Notes: generated from the letters alone by a model not told the origin. A stretch of DNA of 64,000 nucleotides from Streptomyces lienomycini (GCF_027947595.1 NZ_CP116257.1:6570001-6634000), one strand, 5' to 3'. Shown: positions 6,550 to 22,298, counted from the stretch's first letter. Program-made: numbers and translations.

Positions 6550-9123
6550 GTGCCCGGTGAGAATCTGTCCCGCGACGAGGCCCGGGAGCGGGCCGCACTG
6601 CTGTCCGTCGACGGGTACGAGGTGTCCCTCGACGTGCGCTCGGCCGTGGGCGACGCGCAGGGCGAGGGTCCGCGCACGTTCCGGTCCGTCACCACGATCC
6701 GCTTCCGCTGCAACGAGCCCGGCGCGAGCAGCTTCGCCGACCTCGTCGCACCGGGCGTCACCGCCGTCTCCCTCAACGGCCGCGACCTCGACCCGAGCGA
6801 GGTCTTCGACGGCTCCCGGATCGCCCTGGAGGACCTGGCCGCCGACAACGAGCTGGTGGTCGACGCCCAGTGCGCCTACTCGCGCACCGGCGAGGGTCTG
6901 CACCGCTTCGTCGACCCCCAGGACGGCGAGGTGTACCTGTACACGCAGTACGAGCCGGCCGACTCGCGCCGGGTCTTCGCCAACTTCGAGCAGCCGGACC
7001 TCAAGGCGCCCTTCCGCTTCGAGGTACGGGCGCCCGAGGAGTGGACGGTGTGGTCCAACGGCGCGGGTGAACGCGCCGACGGGGTGTGGCGGTTCGCGGA
7101 GACGAAGCCGATCTCGACGTACATCACGTGCGTGGTCGCGGGGCCGTACCACTACGTGACGGACTCCTACGAGCGCGTGCTGGAGGACGGCACGCGGCTG
7201 GAGATCCCGCTCGGCGCCCTGTGCCGCAAGGGCCTCGCCCCGCACTTCGACGCCGACGACGTCTTCCTGATCACCAAGCAGGGCCTGGACTTCTTCCACG
7301 ACCACTTCGACTACCCGTACCCGTTCGGGAAGTACGACCAGGCGTTCGTGCCCGAGTACAACCTCGGCGCGATGGAGAACCCGGGGATGGTGACCTTCCG
7401 GGAGGAGTACATCTTCCGCGGGAATGTGACGCGGGCGTCGTACGAGGGCCGCGCCAACACGATCCTGCACGAGATGGCGCACATGTGGTTCGGCGACCTG
7501 GTCACCATGGAGTGGTGGGACGACCTGTGGCTGAAGGAGTCCTTCGCCGACTTCATGGGCGCGTTCGCCAACGTCGGCGCGACCCGCTTCAAGGACGCCT
7601 GGATCACCTTCGCCAACCGTCGCAAGGCGTGGGCCTACCGCGCCGACCAGCTGCCCTCCACGCACCCGATCACGGCCGACATCCGTGACCTGGAGGACGC
7701 CAAGCTCAACTTCGACGGCATCACCTACGCCAAGGGCGCCTCCGTGCTGAAGCAGCTGGTGGCGTACGCCGGGCAGGACGCGTTCCTGGAGGGCGCGCGC
7801 CGCTACTTCAAGCGCCACGCGTACGGCAACACCCGGCTCGGCGACCTGCTGTCGGTCCTCGAGGAGACCAGTGGACGGGACATGGCGGCCTGGGCCCGCT
7901 CGTGGCTCCAGACGGCCGGCGTCAACTCGCTGACCCCGCAGGTGCTGCTGAGCGCGGCGGGCACGGTCGACGAGCTGGCCGTGGTCCAGGAGGCCGCGGA
8001 GTCCCACCCCGAACTGCGCCCGCACCGGGTCGCGGTGGGCCTGTACCGGCGTACGGCCGAGGGCGCCCTGGAGCGGTACGCGCGTGCCGAGGTGGACGTG
8101 GAGGGGCCGCGGACCGTGGTGGCGGAGCTGGCCGGTGCCGAGGCGCCCGAGCTGGTCCTGGTCAACGACGACGACCTGACGTACTGCAAGACGCGCTTCG
8201 ACGACGCCTCGCTGGCGACGCTGCGCGAGCACCTGGGCGCGCTGACCGACCCGCTGGCCCGCGCCCTGTGCTGGTCGGCGCTGTGGAACATGACGCGGGA
8301 CGCGCTGCTGCCGGCCCGGGACTTCGCGGCGCTGGTGCTGCGGTTCGCGGGGCGCGAGTCGGACATCGGCGTCCTGCAGATGCTGCACGCCTGGACCAAC
8401 TCGGCGCTGGTGCACTACGCGTCCCCCGACTGGCGGGAGACCGGCGGCCGGCTGCTCGCCGAGGGTGCGCTGCGCGAGCTGCGGGACGCCGCGCCGGGCA
8501 GCGAGCAGCAGCTGGCGTGGGCGCGGTTCTTCGCGGCGGTGGCGTCCGACGAGCCGGAACTGCTGCTGCTGCGGGGGCTGCTGGAGGGCACCGAGAAGAT
8601 CGACGGGCTGGACGTGGACCAGGAGCTGCGCTGGGCGTTCCTCTCCCCGCTCGCGGCCCACGGCGCCGCCGACGAGGGCGCCCTGGCCGCCGAGCTGGCC
8701 CGGGACGACACGGCCTCCGGCAAGCGCCACCAGGTGCGCTGCCTCGCCTCGCGTCCCTCGGCCGCGGTGAAGGCGCAGGCCTGGGCGCAGGTCGTGGAGT
8801 CCGACGCGCTGTCCAACGCCCTGGTGGAGGCGACCATCGCGGGATTCGCGCAGGACTCGCAGCGGGAGCTGCTCGCGCCGTACACCGAGAAGTACTTCGC
8901 GGCGATCGAGCGGGTGTGGGCCGAGCGGTCCATCCAGATCGGGATGGACGTGGTCCGGGGCCTGTTCCCGTCGCTGCGGGACTCAGGGGAGACGCTGGAC
9001 GCGACCGACGCGTGGCTGTCCGCGCACGAGGAGGCGGCGCCGGCGCTGCGGAGGCTGGTGCTGGAGGCGCGGGACGATCTGGCGCGGGCGCTGCGGGCGC
9101 AGGCCTGCGACGGGGGTGCGTAG
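6550..9123 (+). CDS. pepN: Aminopeptidase N, M1 family (copy 1)
   Basis: Zinc metallo-aminopeptidase of 857 residues that removes N-terminal amino acids from peptides in the cytoplasm. The exopeptidase motif GAMEN is at 273-277, the zinc site HEMAH at 307-311, and the third ligand E330 follows 19 residues on. A large helical ERAP1-like C-terminal domain follows. The GTG start at 6550 was chosen by comparison with the paralogue at 18678, which begins in the same way (MPG.NL), and has GAGGGA upstream. It is clearly homologous along the full length to the second copy, with the same layout of motifs. Confidence 0.94.
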   Translation: MPGENLSRDEARERAALLSVDGYEVSLDVRSAVGDAQGEGPRTFRSVTTIRFRCNEPGASSFADLVAPGVTAVSLNGRDLDPSEVFDGSRIALEDLAADNELVVDAQCAYSRTGEGLHRFVDPQDGEVYLYTQYEPADSRRVFANFEQPDLKAPFRFEVRAPEEWTVWSNGAGERADGVWRFAETKPISTYITCVVAGPYHYVTDSYERVLEDGTRLEIPLGALCRKGLAPHFDADDVFLITKQGLDFFHDHFDYPYPFGKYDQAFVPEYNLGAMENPGMVTFREEYIFRGNVTRASYEGRANTILHEMAHMWFGDLVTMEWWDDLWLKESFADFMGAFANVGATRFKDAWITFANRRKAWAYRADQLPSTHPITADIRDLEDAKLNFDGITYAKGASVLKQLVAYAGQDAFLEGARRYFKRHAYGNTRLGDLLSVLEETSGRDMAAWARSWLQTAGVNSLTPQVLLSAAGTVDELAVVQEAAESHPELRPHRVAVGLYRRTAEGALERYARAEVDVEGPRTVVAELAGAEAPELVLVNDDDLTYCKTRFDDASLATLREHLGALTDPLARALCWSALWNMTRDALLPARDFAALVLRFAGRESDIGVLQMLHAWTNSALVHYASPDWRETGGRLLAEGALRELRDAAPGSEQQLAWARFFAAVASDEPELLLLRGLLEGTEKIDGLDVDQELRWAFLSPLAAHGAADEGALAAELARDDTASGKRHQVRCLASRPSAAVKAQAWAQVVESDALSNALVEATIAGFAQDSQRELLAPYTEKYFAAIERVWAERSIQIGMDVVRGLFPSLRDSGETLDATDAWLSAHEEAAPALRRLVLEARDDLARALRAQACDGGA

Positions 9124-9445
9124 AGGATCTGTCGTTTCGCCGGGGCGGGTGCGGGCGCGGGCGCGTTGTGGCTTGTCGCGCCCACGCGGCGGAGCCGCAA
9201 ATCGACACATCCCGCGCCCCTTGGGCGTTGCCCCGCCCCGCGCCGATAAGCCCTGGCCATTGATCTGACGTTCCGTCGTCGTTACGGAATTTGGTCAATG
9301 GCAGCCGTAACCCCTGGGCCGCACTGCGGCGGACCAGGGGTTTTCGGCATCCGAACACCCGTCCTTTAGGGCAGGTCTGTCCCGGTTCGGCGATGGGCGT
9401 GTAACAGCGGTTAAGGGGCGGATCGGGCGCGGGAAATTGCTGGTC
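9124..9445. other. Intergenic region with a probable dispersed Streptomyces repeat
   Basis: 322 bases without a gene. Roughly 9150-9235 reads like a short G+C-rich element that I recall seeing between genes of many Streptomyces (core gcggcggagccgca followed by atcgacaca and cccgcgcccctt). The remainder includes an A+T-richer patch around 9260-9300 that could hold the promoter of the next gene. No small ORF with support was seen. Confidence 0.45.
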
Positions 9446-10516
9446 ATGACGCACAACGCCCCGCTCTCCCCCCGCCCCCGCCCGCTCCGCCCACTGGCCG
9501 GGGGACGGCGACGACTGATGACGGCCGCCCAGCTGCGGGCGCACGGGGTCTCCGCCGCGGAGACCAACGAGCAGTGCCGGCCCGGTGGTCCCTGGCAGCA
9601 GCTCCTCCCGAACGTCGTCCTGCTGCACGCCGGTCCGCCGACCAGCGAGGAGCGCCTGCACGCGGTGCTGCTCTACGCGGCACGGGAGCGCACCCCGGGC
9701 ACGGTGCCCGGCGTGAGCGCCTCGGTGCCGGTACAGCCGGGCGGGGAGCATCCGCCGGTCCCCGCCTACGCGGAGGCGATGATCACGGGCCTGGCCGCGC
9801 TGACGCTGCACGGCTTCTCCGCCGCTCCCCCGCTGCCGTCGCTGGACGCCATCGACGTCCTGGTGCCGCGGCTGCGCAGGCTGCGTACGACGGGCTGCGC
9901 GCGCATCGTCCGCACCACGGCGCTGCCCACGCCCGTGGAACGGACCGGGGTCCCGGTGGCCCCGGTGGCGCGGGCCCTGGCGGACGCGGTGGCCCAGTCG
10001 GCCGACCCGGGCCTCGTCGGCAGGCTGCTGACGGAGGCGGTGCGCGGCGGGCACTGCGAGCCGGCCGCGGTGGTGCGGGAGCTGAACCGGGCCCGGCTGC
10101 TCAGCCGCCCGCACGTGGTGGACGCCGTGGACTCGCTGGTCGCCGAGGGACGGGCGCTGGCCGAGCAGCGGCTGTACCGGATGGTGCGCGAGCACGCCCT
10201 GCCGGAGCCGGTCTGGAACGTCGACCTGCGCCTGCCCGGCGGCCCCCACCTGGGCGGGGTGGACGCCTTCTGGCCCGACCAGGCGGTGGCGCTGGAGCTG
10301 GACACCCGGGCCCACCGGCAGCAGGAGGACGACGCCCGGTGGGCGGAGCACGCCCGCAAGCGCGAACACCTGGAGCGGCTGGGGATCACGGTCGTCCACC
10401 TCACCCCGCGCAAGCTGCGGGACGGCCTGGAGCACCAGGCGGCCGTCGTGCGCACGGCGCTGATGGCGGCCGGGGACCGGGAGCCCGCCGCGTACGTCGT
10501 GGTGCTGCCCCGTTAG
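9446..10516 (+). CDS. AbiEi-like / DUF559-type protein of unknown role
   Basis: Protein of 356 residues. The N-terminal part (RRLMTAAQLRAHGVSAA) resembles the winged-helix start of AbiEi-family antitoxin-like proteins. The C-terminal part (GGVDAFWPDQAVALELD, then KREHLERLGITVVHLTP) has the D...ExD pattern of a Vsr/PD-(D/E)XK-like nuclease fold. Such proteins are common as single genes in actinobacteria. No AbiEii-type nucleotidyltransferase lies next to it, so a working type IV toxin-antitoxin pair is not supported here. ATG 9446 was chosen over TTG 9437. DNA binding is inferred; function is unknown. Confidence 0.7.
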   Translation: MTHNAPLSPRPRPLRPLAGGRRRLMTAAQLRAHGVSAAETNEQCRPGGPWQQLLPNVVLLHAGPPTSEERLHAVLLYAARERTPGTVPGVSASVPVQPGGEHPPVPAYAEAMITGLAALTLHGFSAAPPLPSLDAIDVLVPRLRRLRTTGCARIVRTTALPTPVERTGVPVAPVARALADAVAQSADPGLVGRLLTEAVRGGHCEPAAVVRELNRARLLSRPHVVDAVDSLVAEGRALAEQRLYRMVREHALPEPVWNVDLRLPGGPHLGGVDAFWPDQAVALELDTRAHRQQEDDARWAEHARKREHLERLGITVVHLTPRKLRDGLEHQAAVVRTALMAAGDREPAAYVVVLPR

Positions 10517-10742
10517 CGGGAGGGAGGACCCGGGACCGGGATTGTCATGGCCCGCCCCTTGTGTCCGCGGTGGCGTATGGCGGAAGTACGCCATGGCTCC
10601 ATCCCGTCCCGGACAACTCTCCCCAAACAGTGATCCCTTGAGTAAGGCTGAGCGGTCGTCCGGGATCGGATTCCGGACTTCTTCGGCCAGGGTCGATCGG
10701 CCTTGGTCGTTCCGCACGTTCCTTCACCTCCAAGGGATGCCG

Positions 10743-16755
<6,013 letters not shown>

Positions 16756-16778
16756 TCCACCGCTTTCCACCGCTTTCC

Positions 16779-16812
16779 AGGGGCGGTCACCCGGTACGGG
16801 GTGGCCGCCCCT
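16779..16812 (+). terminator. Hairpin terminator after asd
   Basis: A 13-bp stem with one mismatch or G-T pair (aggggcggtcacc / ggtggccgcccct) and an 8-nt loop, 24 bases past the asd stop. A direct repeat, ccaccgctttcc, lies just before it. Confidence 0.75.
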
Positions 16813-16888
16813 CGCCGTGTCCCGCCCGCTCGATGCGGAGTATGACAATCCGCCCCACCGGTCGTGCCGATCGTGTGAAGATCACGCC

Positions 16889-18076
16889 ATGACGCAGATG
16901 ACGAAGGGCGGCAACCTGCCCGTTCCCGCGGCCGCCCTCCAGGTGGCGGTGACCTGGCGGCAGGGCGTCCACGTACCGGACGTGGACGTTTCGGCCCTGC
17001 TGCTCGACGCGACGGGCCGGGTCCGTTCGGACGCCGACCTCGTCTTCTACAACCAGCCGGCCCATCCGTCGGGCGCCGTGCGCCACCTGGGCAAGGGCCA
17101 GGGGGGCGACGGCACGGGCGCCGACTGGCTGTGGCTGGACCTCGCGGCCGTCGAGCCCGGCACGGACCGGGTCGTGGTGGCCGCGTCCGCCGACGGGGGA
17201 ACGTTCGGGCAGGTGCCCTCCCTGGACGTCCGGGTCGCGCTGCCGGACGGGCAGCAGGTCGCGTCCTTCACGATCGGGGACGCCTCGACGGAGACCGCCT
17301 TCGTCTTCGGCGAGTTCTACCGCCGCGACGGCGGCTGGAAGTTCCGCGCGGTGGGGCAGGGGTACGCCTCGGGTCTGGCCGGGCTCGCCACGGACTTCGG
17401 CATCTCGGTCGCCGAGGACCCGCAGCCGGTGCCCGCGGCCCCGGCCCCTCCGCCCCCTCCTCCCCCGCCGCTCGCCCCGGTGGCCCCGCCCGCCGACCGC
17501 CTGGCGTCGGAACTGGCGCTCTCCTTCCCGCCGTTCACGCACCACGCCACGGGCAAGGAGCGCGTCACCTGCCCGCCGAACCTGCCGCCCGGCGCCCGCG
17601 TGGTCGTCGAGATCGAGTGCAGGGACAGCATCTCGGTGAACATCGACTCCTGCGACGCGTACGGCCGCGCCGACCAGGACCTGCTGTCCACGTACGAGGA
17701 CGAGGTGCACGCCCGTACGTTCGCCACCGTCCCCCGGGACCGCCCGCTGTCCCTGGTGGTGCGCGCCGACACGCCCTGGACGCTGCGGGTGCTGCCGCTC
17801 GCCCAGGCCCGGCGCCTGGTGCACAGCCTCAACGGGAGGGGTCCGGACCTGCTGGTGTACGAGGGTCCCCCGGGCGTGCTGTCCTTCGTCCACCAGGGCC
17901 AGAGCAACTTCGTCGTCTGGCACTACTTCGCCTCGGAGGACCCCGAGTGGCAGGAGGACGAGGAGGACCTCCTCGTCAACGAGGTCGGCCGCCTCGACGT
18001 CCTGGCCCCCGTCCGGGCGCCCGGCCTCCTGCGCATCGAGGCCGACGGCCCCTGGCGGCTCGGGGTGGGCGGCTGA
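16889..18076 (+). CDS. TerD-domain protein with a second C-terminal beta domain
   Basis: 395 residues. The N-terminal ~185 residues form a TerD domain: LLLDATGRVRSDADLVFYNQP, GDGTGADWLWLDL and FVFGEFYRRDGGWKFRAVGQGY are family hallmarks, with acidic residues that bind calcium in TerD proteins. A linker with eight consecutive prolines (~190-205) joins a C-terminal ~190-residue beta-rich domain of unknown function that contains CPPNLPPGARVVVEIEC and ends in LLRIEADGPWRLGVGG. TerD proteins belong to tellurite and stress-response systems; the precise role is unknown. ATG 16889 was chosen as the first start leaving the usual TerD N-terminus; ATG 16898 is possible. Confidence 0.88.
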   Translation: MTQMTKGGNLPVPAAALQVAVTWRQGVHVPDVDVSALLLDATGRVRSDADLVFYNQPAHPSGAVRHLGKGQGGDGTGADWLWLDLAAVEPGTDRVVVAASADGGTFGQVPSLDVRVALPDGQQVASFTIGDASTETAFVFGEFYRRDGGWKFRAVGQGYASGLAGLATDFGISVAEDPQPVPAAPAPPPPPPPPLAPVAPPADRLASELALSFPPFTHHATGKERVTCPPNLPPGARVVVEIECRDSISVNIDSCDAYGRADQDLLSTYEDEVHARTFATVPRDRPLSLVVRADTPWTLRVLPLAQARRLVHSLNGRGPDLLVYEGPPGVLSFVHQGQSNFVVWHYFASEDPEWQEDEEDLLVNEVGRLDVLAPVRAPGLLRIEADGPWRLGVGG

Positions 18077-18088
18077 GCCGGGCGGGGC

Positions 18089-18565
18089 TCAGCCGCGGCG
18101 CACCTCGTACAGGAAGCAGCCGTACTCGACGGCCCGGACGTGGACGAACGCCACGGCCGGGTCGTCGAGCGCTTCCCGGAGGGCGGGCGCGAAGCCGTCG
18201 CCGGAACCGACCAGGCGTCCGCCCAGGATGCGTCCCTCGGCGGAGTAGCGGCGGACGGTGCGGTGCGCGTTGGTGAACGCGAGGCCGTCGCCGTCCGGTC
18301 CCGCGCACGCCTCGGCGTGGATGAAGACGGGGCCCTGCTCGTCGTAGGCGCCCGGGTCGGCGCCCGTCTCCGCCGCCCAGCGGCGCAGCGGGGCGTAGGA
18401 GACGAGGGCGATGCGCTCCCCCGCACGGCTGCGGCGCAGGCAGCAGCGCAGGGGTGCGCCGCCCTTGTCGTCGGTCACGGGCGCGGGGACGCGGCCCGCG
18501 TCGTCGGCGGCGCGCAGTTCCTCGAGGGTGGCCGCGGGGATGGGTCGTGCCGTGTGGGTGTTCAT
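18089..18565 (-). CDS. DUF1203 family protein
   Basis: Small soluble protein of 158 residues matching the DUF1203 pattern: PLRCCLRRSRAGERIALVSYAP, then EQGPVFIHAEAC and a C-terminus of the type VHVRAVEYGCFLYEVRRG. Three conserved cysteine positions are visible. Its function is not known. It converges on the TerD gene with 12 bases between stop codons, and diverges from pepN copy 2. ATG 18565 is the only start that begins the family-conserved region cleanly. Confidence 0.82.
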   Translation of the reverse strand: MNTHTARPIPAATLEELRAADDAGRVPAPVTDDKGGAPLRCCLRRSRAGERIALVSYAPLRRWAAETGADPGAYDEQGPVFIHAEACAGPDGDGLAFTNAHRTVRRYSAEGRILGGRLVGSGDGFAPALREALDDPAVAFVHVRAVEYGCFLYEVRRG

Positions 18566-18677
18566 GCGTCCAGACTCACGCGCGCGGGGTCCGCGCACCG
18601 GCGGTAAACGGACATCGCGTTCGGTGCGGGCCACGTGGAAGGATGGCGCAACCCACACATAACGAGGAGATGACCGC

Positions 18678-21251
18678 GTGCCTGGCACAAACCTGACTCG
18701 CGAAGAGGCGCGGCAGCGGGCGACACTGCTGAGCGTTGACTCGTACGAGATCGATCTCGACCTCAGCGGCGCGCAGGAGGGCGGCACCTACCGGTCCGTG
18801 ACCACGGTGCGCTTCGACGTCGCCGAGGGCGGCGGCGAGTCCTTCATCGACCTGGTCGCGCCGACGGTCCACGAGGTGACGCTGAACGGCGACGCCCTCG
18901 ACGCGGCCGAGGTGTTCCAGGACTCCCGCATCGCCCTGCCGGGGCTGCTGCCGGGGCGCAACATCCTGCGCGTGGCCGCCGACTGCGCGTACACCAACAC
19001 CGGTGAGGGCCTGCACCGGTTCGTCGACCCGGTGGACGACCAGGCCTACCTGTACACGCAGTTCGAGGTGCCGGACGCGCGCCGCGTCTTCGCGAGCTTC
19101 GAGCAGCCGGACCTGAAGGCGACGTTCCAGTTCACCGTGAAGGCCCCGGAGGGCTGGACGGTCATCTCCAACTCGCCGACGCCCGAGCCGAAGGACAACG
19201 TCTGGGAGTTCGAGCCGACCCCGCGCATCTCGTCGTACATCACGGCGCTGATCGTCGGCCCGTACCACGCGGTGCACAGCGTGTACGAGAAGGACGGCCA
19301 GTCCGTGCCGCTCGGCATCTACTGCCGTCCCTCGCTGGCCGAGCACCTCGACGCGGACGCGATCTTCGAGGTCACCCGGCAGGGCTTCGACTGGTTCCAG
19401 GAGAAGTTCGACTACCCGTACCCGTTCAAGAAGTACGACCAGCTCTTCGTGCCGGAGTTCAACGCGGGCGCGATGGAGAACGCGGGCGCGGTGACCATCC
19501 GCGACCAGTACGTGTTCCGCTCCAAGGTGACGGACGCCGCGTACGAGGTGCGGGCGGCGACGATCCTGCACGAGCTGGCGCACATGTGGTTCGGCGACCT
19601 GGTCACCATGGAGTGGTGGAACGACCTGTGGCTGAACGAGTCGTTCGCCACCTACGCCGAGGCCGCCTGCCAGGCCGCCGCGCCGGGCTCGAAGTGGCCG
19701 CACTCGTGGACGACGTTCGCCAACCAGATGAAGACCTGGGCGTACCGGCAGGACCAGCTGCCCTCCACGCACCCGATCATGGCGGACATCAGCGACCTGG
19801 ACGACGTGCTCGTCAACTTCGACGGCATCACGTACGCCAAGGGCGCGAGCGTCCTCAAGCAGCTCGTCGCGTACGTCGGTGAAGAGGCCTTCTTCAAGGG
19901 CGTGCAGGCGTACTTCAAGCGGCACGCGTTCGGCAACACGCGCCTGTCCGACCTGCTGGGCGCGCTGGAGGAGACCTCCGGCCGCGACCTGAAGACGTGG
20001 TCGAAGGCGTGGCTGGAGACGGCCGGCATCAACGTGCTGCGCCCGGAGATCGAGACCGACGCCGACGGTGTCATCACCTCCTTCGCCGTCCGCCAGGCGG
20101 CCCCGGCGCTCCCGACGGGTGCCAAGGGCGAGCCCACCCTGCGCCCCCACCGCATCGCGATCGGCGCCTACGACCTCGACGGCGCCGGCAAGCTGGTGCG
20201 CGGCGACCGGGTGGAGCTGGACGTGGACGGCGAGCTGACGGCCGTGCCGCAGCTGGTCGGCAAGCCCCGCCCGGCGGTGCTGCTCCTGAACGACGACGAC
20301 CTCTCGTACGCGAAGGTCCGCCTGGACGAGCAGTCGCTCGCCGTGGTCACCGAGCACCTGGGCGACTTCACGGAGTCCCTCCCCCGCGCCCTGTGCTGGG
20401 CGTCGGCGTGGGACATGACCCGGGACGCGGAGCTGGCGACCCGCGACTACCTCTCCCTGGTCCTGTCGGGCATCGGCAAGGAGTCCGACATCGGTGTCGT
20501 GCAGTCGCTGCACCGCCAGGTGAAGCTGGCCGTCGACCAGTACGCCGCCCCGACCGCCCGCGAGGCGCTGCTGACCCGCTGGACCGAGGCGACGCTGGCC
20601 CATCTGCGGGCCGCGGAGGCGGGCAGCGACCACCAGCTGGCGTGGGCGCGGGCGTTCGCGGCGACGGCCAGGACGCCGGAGCAGCTGGACCTGCTCGACG
20701 CGCTGCTGGACGGCACGCAGACGATCGAGGGCCTGGCCGTCGACACCGAGCTGCGCTGGGCGTTCGTGCAGCGCCTCGCGGCCGTGGGCCGGTTCGGCGG
20801 GTCGGAGATCGCGGCCGAGTACGAACGGGACAAGACCGCCGCGGGTGAGCGCCACGCGGCCACCGCGCGGGCGGCCCGTCCGACCGAGGCGGCCAAGGCG
20901 GAGGCCTGGGAGTCGGTCGTGGAGTCCGACAAGCTGCCGAACGCCGTGCAGGAGGCGGTCATCGCCGGCTTCGTCCAGACCGACCAGCGCGAGCTGCTGG
21001 CGGCGTACACGGAGCGGTACTTCGAGGCGCTGAAGGACGTCTGGGGGTCCCGTTCGCACGAGATGGCCCAGCAGATCGCGGTCGGCCTGTACCCGGCGGT
21101 GCAGGTCTCCCAGGAGACCCTGGACCGCACGGACGCGTGGCTGGCCTCCGCCGAGCCGAGCTCGGCCCTGCGCCGGCTGGTCTCGGAGTCCCGCTCGGGC
21201 ATCGAGCGCGCACTGAGGGCCCAGGCCGCGGACGCGGCGGCGGCCGAGTAG
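18678..21251 (+). CDS. pepN: Aminopeptidase N, M1 family (copy 2)
   Basis: 857-residue zinc aminopeptidase, the same length as the copy at 6550. GAMEN precedes the zinc site HELAH at 298-302, with E321 as third ligand. GTG start, with AACGAGGAG about 8 bases upstream. The catalytic regions of the two copies are nearly the same (HMWFGDLVTMEWW in both), while the C-terminal domains differ more, so specificity may have diverged. This copy resembles the main PepN of Streptomyces. The stop codon directly abuts the stop of the opposing EamA gene. Confidence 0.95.
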   Translation: MPGTNLTREEARQRATLLSVDSYEIDLDLSGAQEGGTYRSVTTVRFDVAEGGGESFIDLVAPTVHEVTLNGDALDAAEVFQDSRIALPGLLPGRNILRVAADCAYTNTGEGLHRFVDPVDDQAYLYTQFEVPDARRVFASFEQPDLKATFQFTVKAPEGWTVISNSPTPEPKDNVWEFEPTPRISSYITALIVGPYHAVHSVYEKDGQSVPLGIYCRPSLAEHLDADAIFEVTRQGFDWFQEKFDYPYPFKKYDQLFVPEFNAGAMENAGAVTIRDQYVFRSKVTDAAYEVRAATILHELAHMWFGDLVTMEWWNDLWLNESFATYAEAACQAAAPGSKWPHSWTTFANQMKTWAYRQDQLPSTHPIMADISDLDDVLVNFDGITYAKGASVLKQLVAYVGEEAFFKGVQAYFKRHAFGNTRLSDLLGALEETSGRDLKTWSKAWLETAGINVLRPEIETDADGVITSFAVRQAAPALPTGAKGEPTLRPHRIAIGAYDLDGAGKLVRGDRVELDVDGELTAVPQLVGKPRPAVLLLNDDDLSYAKVRLDEQSLAVVTEHLGDFTESLPRALCWASAWDMTRDAELATRDYLSLVLSGIGKESDIGVVQSLHRQVKLAVDQYAAPTAREALLTRWTEATLAHLRAAEAGSDHQLAWARAFAATARTPEQLDLLDALLDGTQTIEGLAVDTELRWAFVQRLAAVGRFGGSEIAAEYERDKTAAGERHAATARAARPTEAAKAEAWESVVESDKLPNAVQEAVIAGFVQTDQRELLAAYTERYFEALKDVWGSRSHEMAQQIAVGLYPAVQVSQETLDRTDAWLASAEPSSALRRLVSESRSGIERALRAQAADAAAAE

Positions 21252-22244
21252 TCACCGCACGCCCGAGGGGGCGCCCGGTCGCGTGTCGCGCCGGGCGCCC
21301 TTCTCCGTCCCCGCGGGCCGGGCGGTGGCCGCTTCGGCCGGGGTGCGGCGCGGGACCACCGGTGCGGGGGTCGCGGTGACGGTCCGCGTGCGCGGCGCCC
21401 GCTGCCCCACGAGCGTGGCGCCGAGCGCCAGCGCCATGCCCGCCAGTTGCACCGGTCCGAGCGTCTCGTCGAGCGCCGCCCAGCCGATCACGGCCGCGGT
21501 CAGCGGCGAGAGCGGGCCCAGGAAGGTGACCTGGGTGGCGGAGAGCCGGCCGATGCCGCGGAACCAGAGCCAGTACGCCAGCGCCGTGTTGGCCAGCGCC
21601 AGGTAGAGGTAGCCGCCGAGCGCGGGGCCGTCCAGGGCGGGCGGGGCGCCCTCGGCCAGAAGGGCGAGCGGCGCGATCAGCAGGCCCCCGGCGGTGAGCT
21701 GCCAGCCGGTGAGAGCGAGCGGACCGACACCGTCGGGGCGGCCCCAGCGTTGGGTGAGCACGGTGCCGGTGGACATGGACACGGTGGCGGCGACGGCCGC
21801 GAGCACCCCGAGTGCGTCCAGTCCCCCGGCCGCCTCCAGCACCACCAGGCTGACGCCGGACGCGGCGACGACGCCGGTGAGCACGGACCGCGCGGTGGGC
21901 CGCCGGCCGAGCAGCGGCGCCGAGAGTCCGACGACGAGCAGCGGGCCGAGCGAGCCGACGACGGCGGCCATGCCGCCGGGCATCCGGTAGGCGGAGAGGA
22001 ACAGCAGCGGGAAGAAGGCCCCGATGTTCAGCGCGCCGAGCACCGCCGACCTCCACCACCAGGCGCCGCGCGGCAGTACCCGGGCGAGGGCCAGCAGCAG
22101 CAGACCGGCGGGCAGGGCGCGCAGCAGCCCGGTGAACAGGGGCCGGTCGGCCGGCAGGAACTCGGTGGTCACGGCGTAGGTGGTGCCCCAGGAGACGGGG
22201 GCGAGGGCCGTGAGGGCGATGAGGGCGGGGCGGGTGACGGCCAT
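21252..22244 (-). CDS. EamA/DMT-family transporter
   Basis: Membrane exporter of about 330 residues with ten hydrophobic segments in two EamA repeats (first LTALAPVSWGTTYAVTTEFL, second VSMSTGTVLTQRW with FLGPLSPLTAAVIGWAALDE). Members export amino acids, metabolites or drugs; the substrate is unknown. The C-terminal ~40 residues are a charged tail. The start at 22244 was chosen for GAAGGG about 7 bases upstream; ATG 22298 has no visible ribosome binding site and would add 18 residues. It is divergent from a MarR gene with operator-like repeats between them, which suggests MarR controls it. Confidence 0.88.
   Translation of the reverse strand: MAVTRPALIALTALAPVSWGTTYAVTTEFLPADRPLFTGLLRALPAGLLLLALARVLPRGAWWWRSAVLGALNIGAFFPLLFLSAYRMPGGMAAVVGSLGPLLVVGLSAPLLGRRPTARSVLTGVVAASGVSLVVLEAAGGLDALGVLAAVAATVSMSTGTVLTQRWGRPDGVGPLALTGWQLTAGGLLIAPLALLAEGAPPALDGPALGGYLYLALANTALAYWLWFRGIGRLSATQVTFLGPLSPLTAAVIGWAALDETLGPVQLAGMALALGATLVGQRAPRTRTVTATPAPVVPRRTPAEAATARPAGTEKGARRDTRPGAPSGVR
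21269..21300 (+). terminator. Terminator-like hairpin after pepN copy 2, inside the end of the EamA gene
   Basis: A perfect 10-bp stem (gggcgcccgg / ccgggcgccc) with a 12-nt loop, 18 bases after the pepN stop. Because the two genes abut, the hairpin falls inside the last codons of the opposing gene. Confidence 0.65.
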
Positions 22245-22298
22245 GAGGACGCCCTTCGACTCGGACCAGGGAGACGCGAACCCGGGAAGCTCGGACAT

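Noticed and set aside
9446..10516. Type IV toxin-antitoxin system
   Set aside because: No AbiEii nucleotidyltransferase gene adjacent on either side.
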